Below the pieces are notes generated by a model. The model was not told the DNA's origin, searched no databases, and saw only the letters and a list, made by a program, of their open reading frames with translations. Below are positions 26,781 to 37,646 of a DNA stretch of 64,000 nt, one piece after another. Positions within the stretch are counted from its first letter, which is position 1. Every line of letters begins with the position of its first letter. Position numbers and translations under genes: made by a program. Origin of the DNA: Magnetococcales bacterium (lineage in GTDB: Bacteria > Pseudomonadota > Magnetococcia > Magnetococcales > Magnetaquicoccaceae); NCBI GenBank assembly GCA_015231755.1, contig JADGAZ010000021.1:1-64000 (forward strand). The letters run 5' to 3'.

Positions 26781-28793
26781 TCAGAAAGTCTCGAATTCAT
26801 CATCATGGGAACGGTTTGGTGCCGGCAGCGCCCGCAGGGAATCGCCACCGGATGAAGAAACGACAGGGGTTGCACGCGCCACGGTCAACTCCCTGCGACG
26901 GACCGCAGGACGGCGGCCGATTTTGAAGAATCCCATGATCTCTTGCAGTCGGGAAGCCTGTTCGGACAGTTCGTCGGCGGTGGCCGCCATCTCTTCGCTG
27001 GCCCCGGCATTGCGTTGAATCACCTTATCAAGCTGCTGAATGGCCATATTGACCTGACTGGCCCCCTGATTCTGTTCCACGCTGGCGGCGGCAATCTCCT
27101 GCACCAGTTCGGCGGTACGTTTGATATCCGGCACCAGTTTATTCATGATCTGACCGGTGCGCTCCGCCACCTGCACGCTTGAAGCCGACAGATGACCAAT
27201 CTCTCCGGCGGCGCTTTGGCTGCGTTCCGCCAGCTTGCGCACCTCGGCGGCCACCACCGCGAATCCCTTGCCGTGTTCCCCAGCCCGGGCCGCCTCGATG
27301 GCGGCGTTCAGGGCCAGAAGGTTGGTCTGACGGGCGATCTCTTCGATGATGGAAATCTTGTTGGCAATCTCTTTCATCACCTCGACCGCCGCCAACACCG
27401 ACTGGCCACCCTCCTGGGCATCCTTGGCGGCCTGGGAGGCGATTTTTTCGGTGGTTTGGGCGTTGTCGGTGTTTTGCTGAATGTTGGAGGCCATCTCTTC
27501 CATGGCCGACGAGGTCTCTTCGATGGAGGCCGCCTGTTCCGAAGCTCCCTGGGAGAGATTCTGCGCGTTGGCGGAAGACTCCTGACTGCCATTGGCCACG
27601 TTTTCCGCCGCGTTGATCACGTCCTCGACCACCTGACGCAACCGCTGCACCATATCGTTAAGCGCCTGCGCCAGACGACCGGCTTCATCCTTGCGGTTCA
27701 CGTCACACTCGCACTCTCCATCCAGGTTGCCCAGCGCCACTTTTTCGGCAAAAGCGATGCTGACCAGAATCGGACGGGTAATGGAACGGGTCACGAAAGC
27801 CGCCAACAGCAAACCCAGCACAATGGCTGCCGCGGAAACGGACAACACCACGTTGCGCACCTGATGGGCATTGGTGATCATCTGGTTTTCGGACAGAATT
27901 TTCTCTTTGGCCAGATCGTTCATGTCGTGAAAATGTTTTTTCACCGTCGCCAGATGCACCTGGGTCTCTTCGGTGAAGATTTTTTCCGCCTTGGCCTTGC
28001 CCGCGAGATTCTCCCGGGCACGCTCCTGCATCTTGGCCAAGGTCGCCCGCACCTTGCCCAAAGCGGGAATCACATTCTCTTGATAATATCTGGCGGCGGT
28101 GGCCACATCTCCGGCCAGCAACGCCTTTTTGATGGCTTCGCCTTCCTGGTGAAGCTTGCGATGGTCGGGTTCGATCTCGTCAAGCATACGGGCCAGGGTG
28201 GCATCCGAGGCGCGCATTTTCTTGCCCTCATCGCCGTACATGAATTTGCCCAATCCGCACTTGGTGGGATCAAGCTGCACGGTCAAATCCTTTTGCGACT
28301 GCAAAATCGCATCCTGCACCTTGCCCGACCACACCAGATGATCCACCTCCCGCTGGGTGAGAAATTCCGGCAGACGGGGGTCGGCCCGTTGGAACACTTC
28401 GGTGATTTTGTGCGCCGAGGCGTGCAACAGCTTGTGTGGCTCTTCCAAAGAGACCAGCATGGGTTTCAACTCGGGAATCAGGGTCTCCGCCTGATGGCGT
28501 CCATCGCCGTAATACCACTTGCCAAAGGCGCATTGGGTATGGTCCAACTGCACCCCCATCTCGGTGGCCTTGTCGTCGTTGATGAAGGCGCTCACCTTGT
28601 TGGCCCAGTTCAAATGGTCCACTTCCCGCTGCAACAACTCACCTCTGAGTTTGTTGCCCGCCACCACCTCCATGCCGTCGCTGACCATGTTGGAAATGCC
28701 GTTCAAAGACCAGCCGGATACCACCATCAACAGCACCAGAACCAGCCCGATGCCTATCAAAATTTTTTTGCCAAGGCTCAAATTATTCCACAT
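26781..28793 (-). CDS. Chemoreceptor with tandem extracytoplasmic CZB-like domains
   Basis: A 670-residue methyl-accepting chemotaxis protein. TM1 lies at about 10-32 and TM2 at about 310-335. Between them are two copies of a chemoreceptor zinc-binding-like module: [12 protein letters not shown] with [11 protein letters not shown] and a later HKLLH; then [12 protein letters not shown] with [12 protein letters not shown] and HRKLH. These His/Cys/His sets can bind zinc. HAMP follows (about 336-390), then the signalling domain with tip [20 protein letters not shown]. It ends with a short C-terminus without a methyltransferase-docking pentapeptide. Ligand (zinc, hypochlorite or redox) is inferred from the CZB family. 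Confidence 0.9.
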   Translation of the reverse strand: MWNNLSLGKKILIGIGLVLVLLMVVSGWSLNGISNMVSDGMEVVAGNKLRGELLQREVDHLNWANKVSAFINDDKATEMGVQLDHTQCAFGKWYYGDGRHQAETLIPELKPMLVSLEEPHKLLHASAHKITEVFQRADPRLPEFLTQREVDHLVWSGKVQDAILQSQKDLTVQLDPTKCGLGKFMYGDEGKKMRASDATLARMLDEIEPDHRKLHQEGEAIKKALLAGDVATAARYYQENVIPALGKVRATLAKMQERARENLAGKAKAEKIFTEETQVHLATVKKHFHDMNDLAKEKILSENQMITNAHQVRNVVLSVSAAAIVLGLLLAAFVTRSITRPILVSIAFAEKVALGNLDGECECDVNRKDEAGRLAQALNDMVQRLRQVVEDVINAAENVANGSQESSANAQNLSQGASEQAASIEETSSAMEEMASNIQQNTDNAQTTEKIASQAAKDAQEGGQSVLAAVEVMKEIANKISIIEEIARQTNLLALNAAIEAARAGEHGKGFAVVAAEVRKLAERSQSAAGEIGHLSASSVQVAERTGQIMNKLVPDIKRTAELVQEIAAASVEQNQGASQVNMAIQQLDKVIQRNAGASEEMAATADELSEQASRLQEIMGFFKIGRRPAVRRRELTVARATPVVSSSGGDSLRALPAPNRSHDDEFETF

Positions 28794-29094
28794 GACTGCT
28801 CCTCCCCCCTCCGTTTAAGGCATAAACGGCTCTTCAAACCGTTGCAGGTGAATACCTCGAATCGGGATACAAGTTTCTCAACTGGATCGTCGTCAACATT
28901 TAAGATCGGATTGCCGGTTCAAAATCCACGCAATGCGCGTGATGCCCACACGGCAAAGACATCGGCCATTTACTGAACGAATCTTGCGGATAGTGCAGAC
29001 AAATCAACGAAACAGCAAGGTTTATCACGCACACACCAAAACATCCGGACCGTCATTTCATTACCTATCGAACCCGGTGGAGACGCTCCTTGTG
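28794..29094. other. Intergenic region upstream of the CZB receptor
   Basis: About 300 bases between the receptor start and the sulfotransferase stop, both on the minus strand. It must carry the receptor promoter, but I see no convincing -35/-10 pair, hairpin or conserved short gene. Confidence 0.5.
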
Positions 29095-30189
29095 TCACTC
29101 TTTTTTGCCACCAACCCACCGGACCACACGGCCTCGCAACGGACCCGCCAGATGCAATACAAGAGGAATCAACCATTTGGCCTTCTTGGCATAATAGACC
29201 GGCGTGACAAACCGTTTGCACATCGATCCGATCCATCGGGGCCATATGGTGAAACGCTCCGCCAGGGAAAACGACGGATGCACCGTCGCATAACCGCTAT
29301 TGCGCAGGGTCTCCCCGGCCACGAACTCAAACAAACGCTGATCGTCCGCATGCATGGCGCGACGCCATTTTTCCTGATTGTCGACCCGCACCGGCCCGCT
29401 CAACAGATCGTGGGTGCCTCCGGTGGAAAGAATGCGGGCGGTTGCGCTGCCCTTCAGATCGGGGGAACCAGTCGGCCTCGGCAGTCCCAAAAAATCGGCA
29501 ATGGTTTGCAGGGTCTCTTCCGGTTGTTTCAGCAACGTTTCGTAACGGATCTCCAGATAGGCCCCCGGATTGGCCACCCCCCAGGTCCGTTTGTCTTCCA
29601 CGTGACAACGCCACAACCAAGCCGCCTCTCCCAGCGTGGCCGGACCCCACCAGGATTTCAACCAGGACAAGGCCACATCCCGCCCATCGCGCACGATATG
29701 GACCACCTTCATCTCCGGCAGATGACGCTGCCAGATCTCCAGGGGCAACGATTCATAAAAAGAACTGTTGTCAACCCACCCCCGCCGGCCATGACAGTGC
29801 GCGTAACGGACAAACAAGCCCCGAATCAATCCACCAAACCCATCCGATTCCGTCACCAGGGACTCCGCCTGATCCCGGACCGCCAGCAAAGTGACCGGGT
29901 GCAGGTCCGCGCTGGATTTTTCCGGATAGTTGCGCGCCACCAGCAGTTCCAGAAAAGCCAGAATGGTGGTCAACAAGCGCCTGCGGTTGGACGACTCCCG
30001 CAAATCCCCCCACAAAAACAGGGATTCGGCAAAATAGGGAATGAAATGGGTCTCCAGAGGCGCGGCCAGCCCCAGACTCGATTCCATGAGGGAAGTCAAC
30101 AAGGTGGTGCCGGAACGATCGCAGCCCACCACAAACACAGAAGGCGGCACCGGAGGCAGGTCCGACCGGGACGGAATGGAAAGAGACAT
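29095..30189 (-). CDS. Sulfotransferase family protein
   Basis: A 364-residue PAPS-dependent sulfotransferase. The 5'-phosphate loop is VVGCDRSGTTLLTSLM (residues about 19-34) and the 3'-phosphate site is HIVRDGRDVALSW (about 165), as in Sulfotransfer_3/1 families. The target is unknown; neighbouring polysaccharide genes and cysC (38723) suggest a surface glycan. No signal peptide is present, so it acts in the cytoplasm or at the membrane. GAGGAG lies five bases before the ATG. Confidence 0.87.
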   Translation of the reverse strand: MSLSIPSRSDLPPVPPSVFVVGCDRSGTTLLTSLMESSLGLAAPLETHFIPYFAESLFLWGDLRESSNRRRLLTTILAFLELLVARNYPEKSSADLHPVTLLAVRDQAESLVTESDGFGGLIRGLFVRYAHCHGRRGWVDNSSFYESLPLEIWQRHLPEMKVVHIVRDGRDVALSWLKSWWGPATLGEAAWLWRCHVEDKRTWGVANPGAYLEIRYETLLKQPEETLQTIADFLGLPRPTGSPDLKGSATARILSTGGTHDLLSGPVRVDNQEKWRRAMHADDQRLFEFVAGETLRNSGYATVHPSFSLAERFTIWPRWIGSMCKRFVTPVYYAKKAKWLIPLVLHLAGPLRGRVVRWVGGKKE

Positions 30190-30370
30190 CAGGACTCCTC
30201 AATTCAGGATCAGGATTCAAATCCCACATTAATGGCATGACCTTCTCTCAGTCAAAAGAAAAAAACGTGCTCCCGCCATTGAATAGGTGACGCGCCCGAC
30301 ACGATCCGCTAAGATTTTGATGGCAAACCCTGGTGACCAGCCACACATCTTAGTTGAGGAGGGACAACCG

Positions 30371-31246
30371 ATGAAGGGAATCATACTGGCCGGTGGATCG
30401 GGCACCCGTTTGTATCCTTTGACCATGGGCACGAGCAAACAACTGCTCCCGGTCTACAACAAGCCCCTGATCTACTACCCCCTCACCACCCTGATGCTGG
30501 CGGGCATCCGCGACATCCTCATCATCACCACGCCGGAAGACCAAGCCGCCTTTCAAAGACTGCTCAAGGACGGATCCCAATGGGGGATCAACCTTTCTTA
30601 CGCGGTGCAACCCGAGCCGGGCGGCACGGTACAAGCCATTCTGATCGGCGAAACCTTCATCGATCACGCTCCGGTCTCCCTGATTCTGGGGGACAACATT
30701 TTCTACGGGGAAGGAATTCCGGGCATTCTCAAGGACTCCTCCCGACTGACCTCCGGGGGATTGATCCTGGCCTATTATGTTCAGCATCCGGAACGCTACG
30801 GCGTGGTGAGCTTCGACGCCGAGGAACGGGTGATCCATATCGAGGAAAAACCCGCCCAACCCCGTTCCAACTGGGCCATGACCGGGCTGTTCTTCTATGC
30901 CGGGGATGTGGTGGAAGTGGCCAAGGAGGTGCGTCCCTCCCCCCGTGGCGAGTTGGAAATCACCGACGTCAACAAGCACTACATGCGCCAGGGCACCTTG
31001 AAACTGCGCCTGCTGGGACGGGGCAACGCCTGGTTCGACACCGGCACCCATGAATCGTTGCTGGAAGCGGCCAACTATGTGGCCGCGGTGGAGAGGCGTC
31101 AGGGGTTGATGATCGCCTGTCCGGAAGAGGTCGCCTACGCCCTCGGCTACATCGACAGCGATCATCTGGAACGGCTGACCGCCTCCTATCTCAAAAACAA
31201 CTATGGGAACTATCTGCAACGGTTGCGCACCCCGGTTCAGCGATAA
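30371..31246 (+). CDS. rmlA: Glucose-1-phosphate thymidylyltransferase
   Basis: Makes dTDP-glucose from glucose-1-phosphate and dTTP; 291 residues, the normal length. It has the nucleotide-binding start GIILAGGSGTRLYPLT, LIYYPLTTLMLAGI, LGDNIFYGEG and VIHIEEKP. A strong GAGGAGGG site precedes the ATG at 30371. It is followed at 11 bp by rmlB. No rmlC or rmlD is present here, so the product likely feeds an amino-deoxy sugar rather than rhamnose. Confidence 0.96.
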   Translation: MKGIILAGGSGTRLYPLTMGTSKQLLPVYNKPLIYYPLTTLMLAGIRDILIITTPEDQAAFQRLLKDGSQWGINLSYAVQPEPGGTVQAILIGETFIDHAPVSLILGDNIFYGEGIPGILKDSSRLTSGGLILAYYVQHPERYGVVSFDAEERVIHIEEKPAQPRSNWAMTGLFFYAGDVVEVAKEVRPSPRGELEITDVNKHYMRQGTLKLRLLGRGNAWFDTGTHESLLEAANYVAAVERRQGLMIACPEEVAYALGYIDSDHLERLTASYLKNNYGNYLQRLRTPVQR

Positions 31247-31257
31247 GGGGAAATTTC

Positions 31258-32277
31258 ATGGCAACCTTCACGCCACAATGCGCCCTGGTGACCGGTGGAG
31301 CGGGATTCATCGGCAGCCATTTTGTCCGCCACACCCTGGCCACCCAACCCCGGACGCGCATCGTCACCTTGGACAAGCTCACCTATTCCGGTTCCCTGGA
31401 ACGGCTGAACAATCTGCCCAACGGGGAGCGTCACACCTTCGTGCGCGGCGATATCGGGGATGCGGCCCTGGTGGAGCGTCTGCTGCGCGACCACGGAGTG
31501 GATGCCATCATCCACTTCGCCGCCGAAACCCATGTGGACCGTTCCATCTCCGGTCCGGCCCCCTTCATTCAAACCAACATCGTCGGCACCTTCACTCTGC
31601 TGGAGGCGGCCCGGGGCTATTGGTTGACCGAAAAAAAATACCAGCCGGATCACTGTCGTTATCATCAGGTCTCCACGGATGAGGTGTTCGGCTCGTTGCA
31701 CGACAACGATCCCCCCTTCGTCGAAACCACCCCCTATCACCCCAATTCCCCCTATTCCGCCTCCAAGGCCGCCGCCGATCATCTGGTGTGGTCGTATCAC
31801 CACACCTTCGGATTGCCGGTCACCTTCTCCCACTGTTCCAACAATTATGGCCCCAGCCAGCAACGGGAGGCCTTCATCCCCACGGTGATCCGCGCCGCTT
31901 TGGCGCAACGCCCCATTCCTTTGTATGGAGATGGGGGCAACCGACGCGACTGGCTGTTTGTGGAGGATCACTGTCACGGCATCGATCGGGTGATCCAACA
32001 GGGTCGCCCCGGGGAACGTTACAACTTCGGTGGCGGACGGGATCCCACCAATCTGGAGATCGTGCAACTGTTGTGCGCCATCCTCGACCGGTTGCGCCCC
32101 ATCCAGGGATCCCATACCCGTTTGATCACCTTCGTATCCGACCGTCCGGGACACGACTGGCGTTATGCCATCCACTTCGGCAAGGCGCAGGCGGAACTGG
32201 CGTGGCAACCGGCGGTCTCGTTGATCACCGGTCTGGAAAAAACCGTTCAATGGCATCTGGAGAATCCGCCATCATGA
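31258..32277 (+). CDS. rmlB: dTDP-glucose 4,6-dehydratase
   Basis: An NAD-dependent short-chain dehydratase (339 residues) giving dTDP-4-keto-6-deoxyglucose. Seen: VTGGAGFIGSHFVRH (Rossmann loop), DKLTYSG, STDEVFGSL, and the catalytic YSASKAAADHLV. The C-terminal YGDGGNRRDWLFVEDHC is typical of RmlB. The stop overlaps the start of the following aminotransferase by four bases, so the 4-keto sugar is probably handed directly to it. Confidence 0.96.
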   Translation: MATFTPQCALVTGGAGFIGSHFVRHTLATQPRTRIVTLDKLTYSGSLERLNNLPNGERHTFVRGDIGDAALVERLLRDHGVDAIIHFAAETHVDRSISGPAPFIQTNIVGTFTLLEAARGYWLTEKKYQPDHCRYHQVSTDEVFGSLHDNDPPFVETTPYHPNSPYSASKAAADHLVWSYHHTFGLPVTFSHCSNNYGPSQQREAFIPTVIRAALAQRPIPLYGDGGNRRDWLFVEDHCHGIDRVIQQGRPGERYNFGGGRDPTNLEIVQLLCAILDRLRPIQGSHTRLITFVSDRPGHDWRYAIHFGKAQAELAWQPAVSLITGLEKTVQWHLENPPS

Positions 32278-33449
32278 ATTCACCCGTTCGGGATCAATTT
32301 CTGGTTTTCGGCAAACCCATCTTGGAAGAAGAAGACATTCAAGAGGTGGTGGAGAGCCTGCGCAGCGGCTGGCTGGGCACCGGTCCCAAGACCACCCGTT
32401 TTGAAAACGACTTCAAGGCCTACAAAAACGCCCCCCACGCCATTGCGGTCAACTCCTGCACCGCCGCTTTGCATCTGAGTCTGCTGGTGGCCGGACTGGG
32501 GCCGGGTGACGAGGTGATCACCACGGCCATGACCTTTTGCGCCACGGTCAACACCATCCTTTATGTCGGCGCTACGCCGGTGCTGGTGGACATCGATCCA
32601 TGGACCTTCAACATGGATCCGGACCGGATCGAGGCCAAAATCACCCCCCGTACCAAGGCCATCGTGCCGGTTCATTATGGGGGATATCCCTGCGACATGG
32701 ACCGGATCGAAGCCCTGGCCAAAAAACACGGCCTGATGATCATCGAGGATTGCGCCCACGCCATCGAGACCGAATACCATGGACGCAAGGCTGGGACGTT
32801 CGGGGATTTCGGCTGTTTCAGTTTTTACGTCACCAAGAATCTGGTGACGGGGGAAGGAGGAATGGTGCTGGCCAAAAACGCCGAACAGGCGGCGCGCATC
32901 AAGACCCTGGCGCTGCACGGCATGACCCACGACGCCTGGAAACGCTTCGGCACCGAAGGGTTCAAGCAGTATCAGGTGGTGGAGATCGGCTATAAATACA
33001 ACATGATGGATATACAGGCCGCCCTGGGCATCCATCAACTGCGACGCATCGAACGCTCCTGGCAACGCCGCCGGGAGATCTGGAACACCTATCAGCAGGC
33101 GTTCGCCTCATTACCTTTGCAATTGCCCATCGAGCCGCCCGCAGGCATCCGCCACGCCCACCATCTGTATACCATTCAATGGGACGAAGCCCGCATCGGC
33201 ATGCCCAGAAGCCATTTCCTGGACGCCATGAAGGCCAACAACATCGGCATCAGCGTCCACTATCTGAGCATTCCGGAACATCCCCGCTATCAAGAGTTGT
33301 TCGGCTGGCGGGTGGAGGATTATCCGGTCACGGAGCGGGTGAGCCGTCAGACCGTCAGTTTGCCGATGTCGGCGGGGTTGAGCGACCAGGATGTGGCGGA
33401 TGTGATCGCGGCGGTCACCGGGATCATCGCGGGGGTGCCGGGCCGTTGA
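32274..33449 (+). CDS. DegT/DnrJ/EryC1/StrS sugar aminotransferase
   Basis: A PLP-dependent aminotransferase of 391 residues acting on nucleotide keto-sugars. The Schiff-base Lys lies in FYVTKNLVTGEGG (about residue 190) and the family motif EDCAHAIETEY is clear. Coupling to rmlB suggests conversion of dTDP-4-keto-6-deoxyglucose to a dTDP-amino-dideoxyhexose. The position of amination (C3 or C4) cannot be read from the sequence; no dTDP-keto isomerase is seen, which favours C4. Its 3' end overlaps the convergent glycosyltransferase gene by 26 bases. Confidence 0.92.
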   Translation: MNSPVRDQFLVFGKPILEEEDIQEVVESLRSGWLGTGPKTTRFENDFKAYKNAPHAIAVNSCTAALHLSLLVAGLGPGDEVITTAMTFCATVNTILYVGATPVLVDIDPWTFNMDPDRIEAKITPRTKAIVPVHYGGYPCDMDRIEALAKKHGLMIIEDCAHAIETEYHGRKAGTFGDFGCFSFYVTKNLVTGEGGMVLAKNAEQAARIKTLALHGMTHDAWKRFGTEGFKQYQVVEIGYKYNMMDIQAALGIHQLRRIERSWQRRREIWNTYQQAFASLPLQLPIEPPAGIRHAHHLYTIQWDEARIGMPRSHFLDAMKANNIGISVHYLSIPEHPRYQELFGWRVEDYPVTERVSRQTVSLPMSAGLSDQDVADVIAAVTGIIAGVPGR

Positions 33450-34443
33450 TCACCTTGGCGACCACCGCCTGGGGACGACGACTGGCCAGCACATAGGAGC
33501 GCCCCACATACTCCCCCAGAATGCCGATGAAACACATCTGCAAGCCGTTCATGATCAGCATGACCACCATCAGGGAGGCCCAACCCGCGTCATTCGGCCC
33601 GAAGGATTCCGGCGACAGCCACTTTTGCAACACCACCCCGGTGGCGGAAACCACCCCGGTCACGAAGGCGAACAGTCCCAGAAAGGTGACCACCCGCAGC
33701 GGCTTGATGGAAAACGACACCAGCAGTTTCATCCACAGTTGCAGCGATTTGAGCAGCGTATAGTTGCTTCTGCCCTCGAAACGGGCATGCACCTGGACCG
33801 GAATCTGGTCAAAGCGGGTAGAAACCTGCACCAGCAGGGCATCGATAAATGGAAAAGCCCCATCGTAGAATCCGATATCCCGCGCCACCTCCCCCCGCAT
33901 CAACCGATAGGAGGTGAACTGGAAATCCTTCGGTTTGTCCAGCAGCCACTCCAGGGTGCGGGCGTGCAGGGCGCGTCCCAGCCGTTTCCAGCCCGGATCG
34001 GTCTGGATTTCCAAAGAACCGAAGATCACCTCGGCGTCGCTGGTGCGCATGGCGGCGAGCAGTCGGGGCAGATCCGCCGGATCGTGTTGCAGATCGTCGT
34101 CCATGGTGGCCACGAACAGGCCTCGGGCCAGTCGCAACCCGGTCATGATGGCGTTGTCCTGGCCGAAGTTGCGCCGATGATTCACCCCGATCACATGGGC
34201 ATGACGGGCGCACAAAGCGGCGATCACCCGCCAGGAGCCATCCCTGGAGCCATCGTTGACCAAAATCACCTCGAAGGCGATCCGTTCCGGTTCCAACGCC
34301 TGATGAATCCGTGCCAGCAAGGGTTCCAGACAGGTTTCGCTGTGATAGACGGGAATGACGATGGAAAGCTGAATCTCTGGGTCCATGCGCGGGGCCGTCT
34401 CGAAGGAAAAGGTGTCTTGGTGGGTGGCGGTCGGACGGATCAT
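33424..34443 (-). CDS. ArnC/GtrB-like family 2 glycosyltransferase
   Basis: A 339-residue membrane-bound GT2 enzyme. The cytoplasmic GT-A domain has SIVIPVYHSE, VNDGSRDGSW, the DXD-type ATMDDDLQHDP and NFGQDNAIMTGL. Two membrane helices follow at about 240-265 and 280-305. This layout is that of polyprenyl-phosphate sugar transferases (ArnC, GtrB, dolichyl-phosphate mannose synthase). It probably loads a sugar onto undecaprenyl phosphate. A downstream ATG at 34386 is an alternative start. It is transcribed against the neighbouring sugar genes. Confidence 0.88.
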   Translation of the reverse strand: MIRPTATHQDTFSFETAPRMDPEIQLSIVIPVYHSETCLEPLLARIHQALEPERIAFEVILVNDGSRDGSWRVIAALCARHAHVIGVNHRRNFGQDNAIMTGLRLARGLFVATMDDDLQHDPADLPRLLAAMRTSDAEVIFGSLEIQTDPGWKRLGRALHARTLEWLLDKPKDFQFTSYRLMRGEVARDIGFYDGAFPFIDALLVQVSTRFDQIPVQVHARFEGRSNYTLLKSLQLWMKLLVSFSIKPLRVVTFLGLFAFVTGVVSATGVVLQKWLSPESFGPNDAGWASLMVVMLIMNGLQMCFIGILGEYVGRSYVLASRRPQAVVAKVINGPAPPR

Positions 34444-34747
34444 GAAAGATCAGGCTTGAAAAGTCAACGCGCAGGCCCGAAGCCACCAAACGACCGACCG
34501 GAATGCCCCCGACACGCCATGACTTAAGAATCTTGCGACAACCGGCCATCGCAGCAGGTCCGGATTGCCGCCCCGGCAGGGGCGTAAGTCAGGATCTTAT
34601 TGATTTTACTGCCTACTTTTACCCTTGACATTTTAATCAAAGCGTATCATTTTCTTGATAAATCTCTTCATTCAAGGATCTTCTAAGGGTTTTCTGTCCG
34701 TCGGATCCTGTCATGGATGGCGATGGAGCGAAACAGGAGCTTCATCC
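34444..34747. promoter_or_regulatory. Divergent intergenic region, AT-rich promoter stretch
   Basis: About 300 bases between the glycosyltransferase and the acyltransferase, which are divergent. The part 34597-34680 is strikingly AT-rich for this genome. A TTGACA occurs at 34625-34630 with TATCAT at 34645-34650, but the 14-base spacing is too short for a standard promoter. Promoter activity toward the plus strand is likely; the exact elements are not. Confidence 0.35.
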
Positions 34748-35392
34748 ATGGATCACCACTCTCCAGGCCACTTTATTCATCCAACCGCCATTGTCGACGA
34801 CCCCATAGAAATTGGCAACGGGAGTCATGTCTGGCATTTCAGTCACCTGATGAGCCACTGCGTCATCGGAGAAGCCTGCAACATCGGCCAGAATGTGGTG
34901 ATCGAAAAAAAGGTCCGCATCGGCAATCGCTGTCGCATCATGAACAACGTCACCGTCCACGAACAAGTCACCCTGGAAGACGATGTCTTTTGTGGTCCCG
35001 GCGCTGTTTTTACCAATGTGATCAATCCCCGGGCCCATATTCCACGCAAACATGAGTTCAAACCGACCCTGGTGCGTCAAGGATGCACCATCGGCGCCAA
35101 CGCCACCATCGTGTGTGGCGTGGTGTTGGGCCGTTTCAAGACCCATACCATTCCGGTTCCGACTCCGGAGTGGGCATCCTCCTGTTTTGACAAAACAATC
35201 AACCACGACGAAATGAAACAAAAAGGGGTGATCGATGCCGGCACCTGGAGTCACCGCATTCTGACCGACGCGTGGCTCGACACCATCGTTCAGCAAGGCA
35301 AGGGAGAGGTGATCTTTCAATCCCCCGCCGGTCGTACCCTGTTGCTGTATGGACGCACGCCCAAAGAAAGAGCGCAAGCCGTCCGACCATGA
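34748..35392 (+). CDS. Left-handed beta-helix acyltransferase with unusual C-terminus
   Basis: A 214-residue protein whose first about 125 residues are hexapeptide repeats ([28 protein letters not shown]) and the block [19 protein letters not shown], as in WbpD/FdtC-type N-acetyltransferases for amino sugars. After VVLGR the family normally continues with further coils and a VxGxPAR ending; here about 85 unrelated residues follow. No frameshift restores the family end. It could N-acylate the amino sugar made by the neighbouring aminotransferase. AGGAG lies nine bases before the ATG. Confidence 0.8.
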   Translation: MDHHSPGHFIHPTAIVDDPIEIGNGSHVWHFSHLMSHCVIGEACNIGQNVVIEKKVRIGNRCRIMNNVTVHEQVTLEDDVFCGPGAVFTNVINPRAHIPRKHEFKPTLVRQGCTIGANATIVCGVVLGRFKTHTIPVPTPEWASSCFDKTINHDEMKQKGVIDAGTWSHRILTDAWLDTIVQQGKGEVIFQSPAGRTLLLYGRTPKERAQAVRP

Positions 35393-37644
35393 CCCATCAT
35401 CCCGACCATGAAGCTCCCCTCCAGACCCGTTCCTTGTTGAAGAGGTTGATTCCGTCCCGCATCGGCTCAAGCTCCGGTTCATCCTGGAGTGAAATCCTGC
35501 TGGCTTTGCTGCTGATCGGGCTGGCGCAATGGACCATCACCACGCATATCATCGGATTGGGGTTCGGGGGCCATTTCGGGGATCTGCTGCGCTGGGCTTG
35601 GTGGATTCCGCCGGGAATGGTCGTGCTGTTCCGACTGATTCAGGGACAAAAACAATCTTCCATCCTTTCACCCCCGTCCGCCCCCTCGTGCGCAGATCAA
35701 ACTGTCCCATCCCCGATCACGCCCCATCCCCTGATCACGGCAGTGGCCCTGGTGGCCCTGTTTGAAAGCGCGGCGGTCTATTTTCCCTCCAGCCGTTTTC
35801 ATCTGTTCTGGATCGGCGCCATGCTGTTTCTCGGCCATGGCTGGCTGAACACGGTGAAACAGGAAGGTATCACTCCGGCAACCCGGCATGATACCAGCCG
35901 CGGCGACACGCTGATCCATGGTCTATTGATCCTCGGAGCGGTGCTGATCACCCTGACCGCCCATCGGCCCGATCCGGACGATCAGTATTATTCCAATCTG
36001 GCGGTCATGACCCTGGAACACCCGGAACGCCCCCTGCTCTCCTGGAACGGCATGATCTGGGCGGAAAACGTTCCGACCTGGCTTCCCGTGGACCGGTTGC
36101 CCTCCATCGAATTGCTGGTGGCCATGGTCGCCCATCTGCTGGATGTGGAACCCATTGCTGTCTCCCATCTGGGCATGGCGCCGCTGTTTGCCGCCTTCAC
36201 CGTTCTGGCCCATGGAGCGCTGCTGAGGCTTCTGGTGCCGACCTTCTGGCTGCCGGCGTTGATTGTGGAGATGTTTTTGTTGTTGGCGTTGGGGGGGGAG
36301 GTCCGGGCAAGTTTCGGGGTGTTTGCGTTTGTCCAGCTTCATTTTGGCAAAAGTCTGCTCTTTTCCACCCTGGCCCCGCTGGTACTGCTCTTTGCCTTGC
36401 GCTACATGCGCACCGGCTCCCGAAGGGATTGGCTGTTGCTGTTCGTCGGACAAATCGCCGCCCTGGGCTGCTCCTCCTCCGCCTTGTTCCTGGCCCCGGC
36501 CACCGCAGGAGTGGGACTGGCCGCCCTGTGGCGACCCGACCGGCTCTCCACAGGACGACTCCTGACAGGTCTGATCACCACGGTCTATCCCCTGGGAATC
36601 GGCCTCCTGCTTTTGGCCTCCATGTCCCACGCCATGGAGGCCATGACCTGGACCCCCTTGAGCATCGAACAAAACCTTGCCAGAGTTCTGGGGAGCGGTC
36701 CCCATCTATGGTTTTACCTGCTGACCCTGATCGGCGCCTGGACCACCACCCCGGACCCCCGCACCCGTCGCACCCTGCTGGGACTCTCCTGGGTTTTCAT
36801 GGGGATTTTTCTCAATCCTTTTTTTTATCCCCTGCTTGCCCAACACCTCACCGGTCCGTTGACCACCTGGAGGCTGCTGTTTGCCCTGCCCCTGCCCGCC
36901 ATGGGCGCCATCCTGCTGCTTTCCCTGGCCACATCGACACGGAATGATCTGCCCTTGCCAGCCAGACCCGTACTGTTGGCAGTCACTCTGGGGGTATTGC
37001 TGCTCTCCTTTTATGCCCCGTGGCGGGGATTCTGGAGTCAACCGTTCGCCTTGACGAGCGCCATTCTGGCCCTGCTCTTTTTCGCCGGGTTTACCTCCCG
37101 GTGGCGCTCCCTGCTCTCCGGGTTGATTCTGATGGGGATGCTGGTCTCCCTGATCCATCTGGCCCCTCCCAACCGGCGCACCCCCCTGGCCCCGCCCCGC
37201 ACCCTGATTCACGCGCCGACGATCAAGGCGCCACCGCAACTCTTCGCGCTGGCCGAAAAAATCGTCTCCCTGGCGCCAAAGGGCCGCTCTGCCCTGCTCC
37301 CGGAAGAGGTCGGCGTCTGGGTGACCACCCTGCGTCATCATCCGCCTCTGGTCGCCCTGTCCAAAAGCTACCTGGAGCAGTCCGCTCCCCAACTGGAACC
37401 CGACGCCCTGACCATACGGGGGGCCCTGCTGGATCACGTCTCGGGGAAAACCCGACTGCCCGACGCATCACGACAGCTTCACGAGGCGGTGCGTGCCTAT
37501 CGCATCGGCCTGGTGGCCGTCAAACAGGATCACCCGTGGCTGGAAGAGATGACGGCCACGATGATTGGATTGAATTTCCAAACCATCCAGCACGATGGCT
37601 ATCGGATCTGGATCCCGGCTTCCCGATCTTCCGCCTCCAAGTGA
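35389..37644 (+). CDS. Large polytopic membrane protein, possible GT-C transferase
   Basis: A 751-residue integral membrane protein with about 13-15 helices and a soluble C-terminal part of about 170 residues. I do not recognise the family with certainty. An acidic loop with [10 protein letters not shown] after the first helices recalls the metal/substrate loop of GT-C glycosyltransferases that use polyprenyl-phosphate sugars. The ATG overlaps the acyltransferase stop by four bases, and a FemAB-like gene follows 2 bp later, so the three genes form one unit. Function is inferred from context only. Confidence 0.72.
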   Translation: MTHHPDHEAPLQTRSLLKRLIPSRIGSSSGSSWSEILLALLLIGLAQWTITTHIIGLGFGGHFGDLLRWAWWIPPGMVVLFRLIQGQKQSSILSPPSAPSCADQTVPSPITPHPLITAVALVALFESAAVYFPSSRFHLFWIGAMLFLGHGWLNTVKQEGITPATRHDTSRGDTLIHGLLILGAVLITLTAHRPDPDDQYYSNLAVMTLEHPERPLLSWNGMIWAENVPTWLPVDRLPSIELLVAMVAHLLDVEPIAVSHLGMAPLFAAFTVLAHGALLRLLVPTFWLPALIVEMFLLLALGGEVRASFGVFAFVQLHFGKSLLFSTLAPLVLLFALRYMRTGSRRDWLLLFVGQIAALGCSSSALFLAPATAGVGLAALWRPDRLSTGRLLTGLITTVYPLGIGLLLLASMSHAMEAMTWTPLSIEQNLARVLGSGPHLWFYLLTLIGAWTTTPDPRTRRTLLGLSWVFMGIFLNPFFYPLLAQHLTGPLTTWRLLFALPLPAMGAILLLSLATSTRNDLPLPARPVLLAVTLGVLLLSFYAPWRGFWSQPFALTSAILALLFFAGFTSRWRSLLSGLILMGMLVSLIHLAPPNRRTPLAPPRTLIHAPTIKAPPQLFALAEKIVSLAPKGRSALLPEEVGVWVTTLRHHPPLVALSKSYLEQSAPQLEPDALTIRGALLDHVSGKTRLPDASRQLHEAVRAYRIGLVAVKQDHPWLEEMTATMIGLNFQTIQHDGYRIWIPASRSSASK

Positions 37645-37646
37645 CC

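Noticed and set aside
35119-35392. Frameshift in the acyltransferase 3' part
   Set aside because: Neither other frame restores the family C-terminus, and the next gene starts with a normal overlap.
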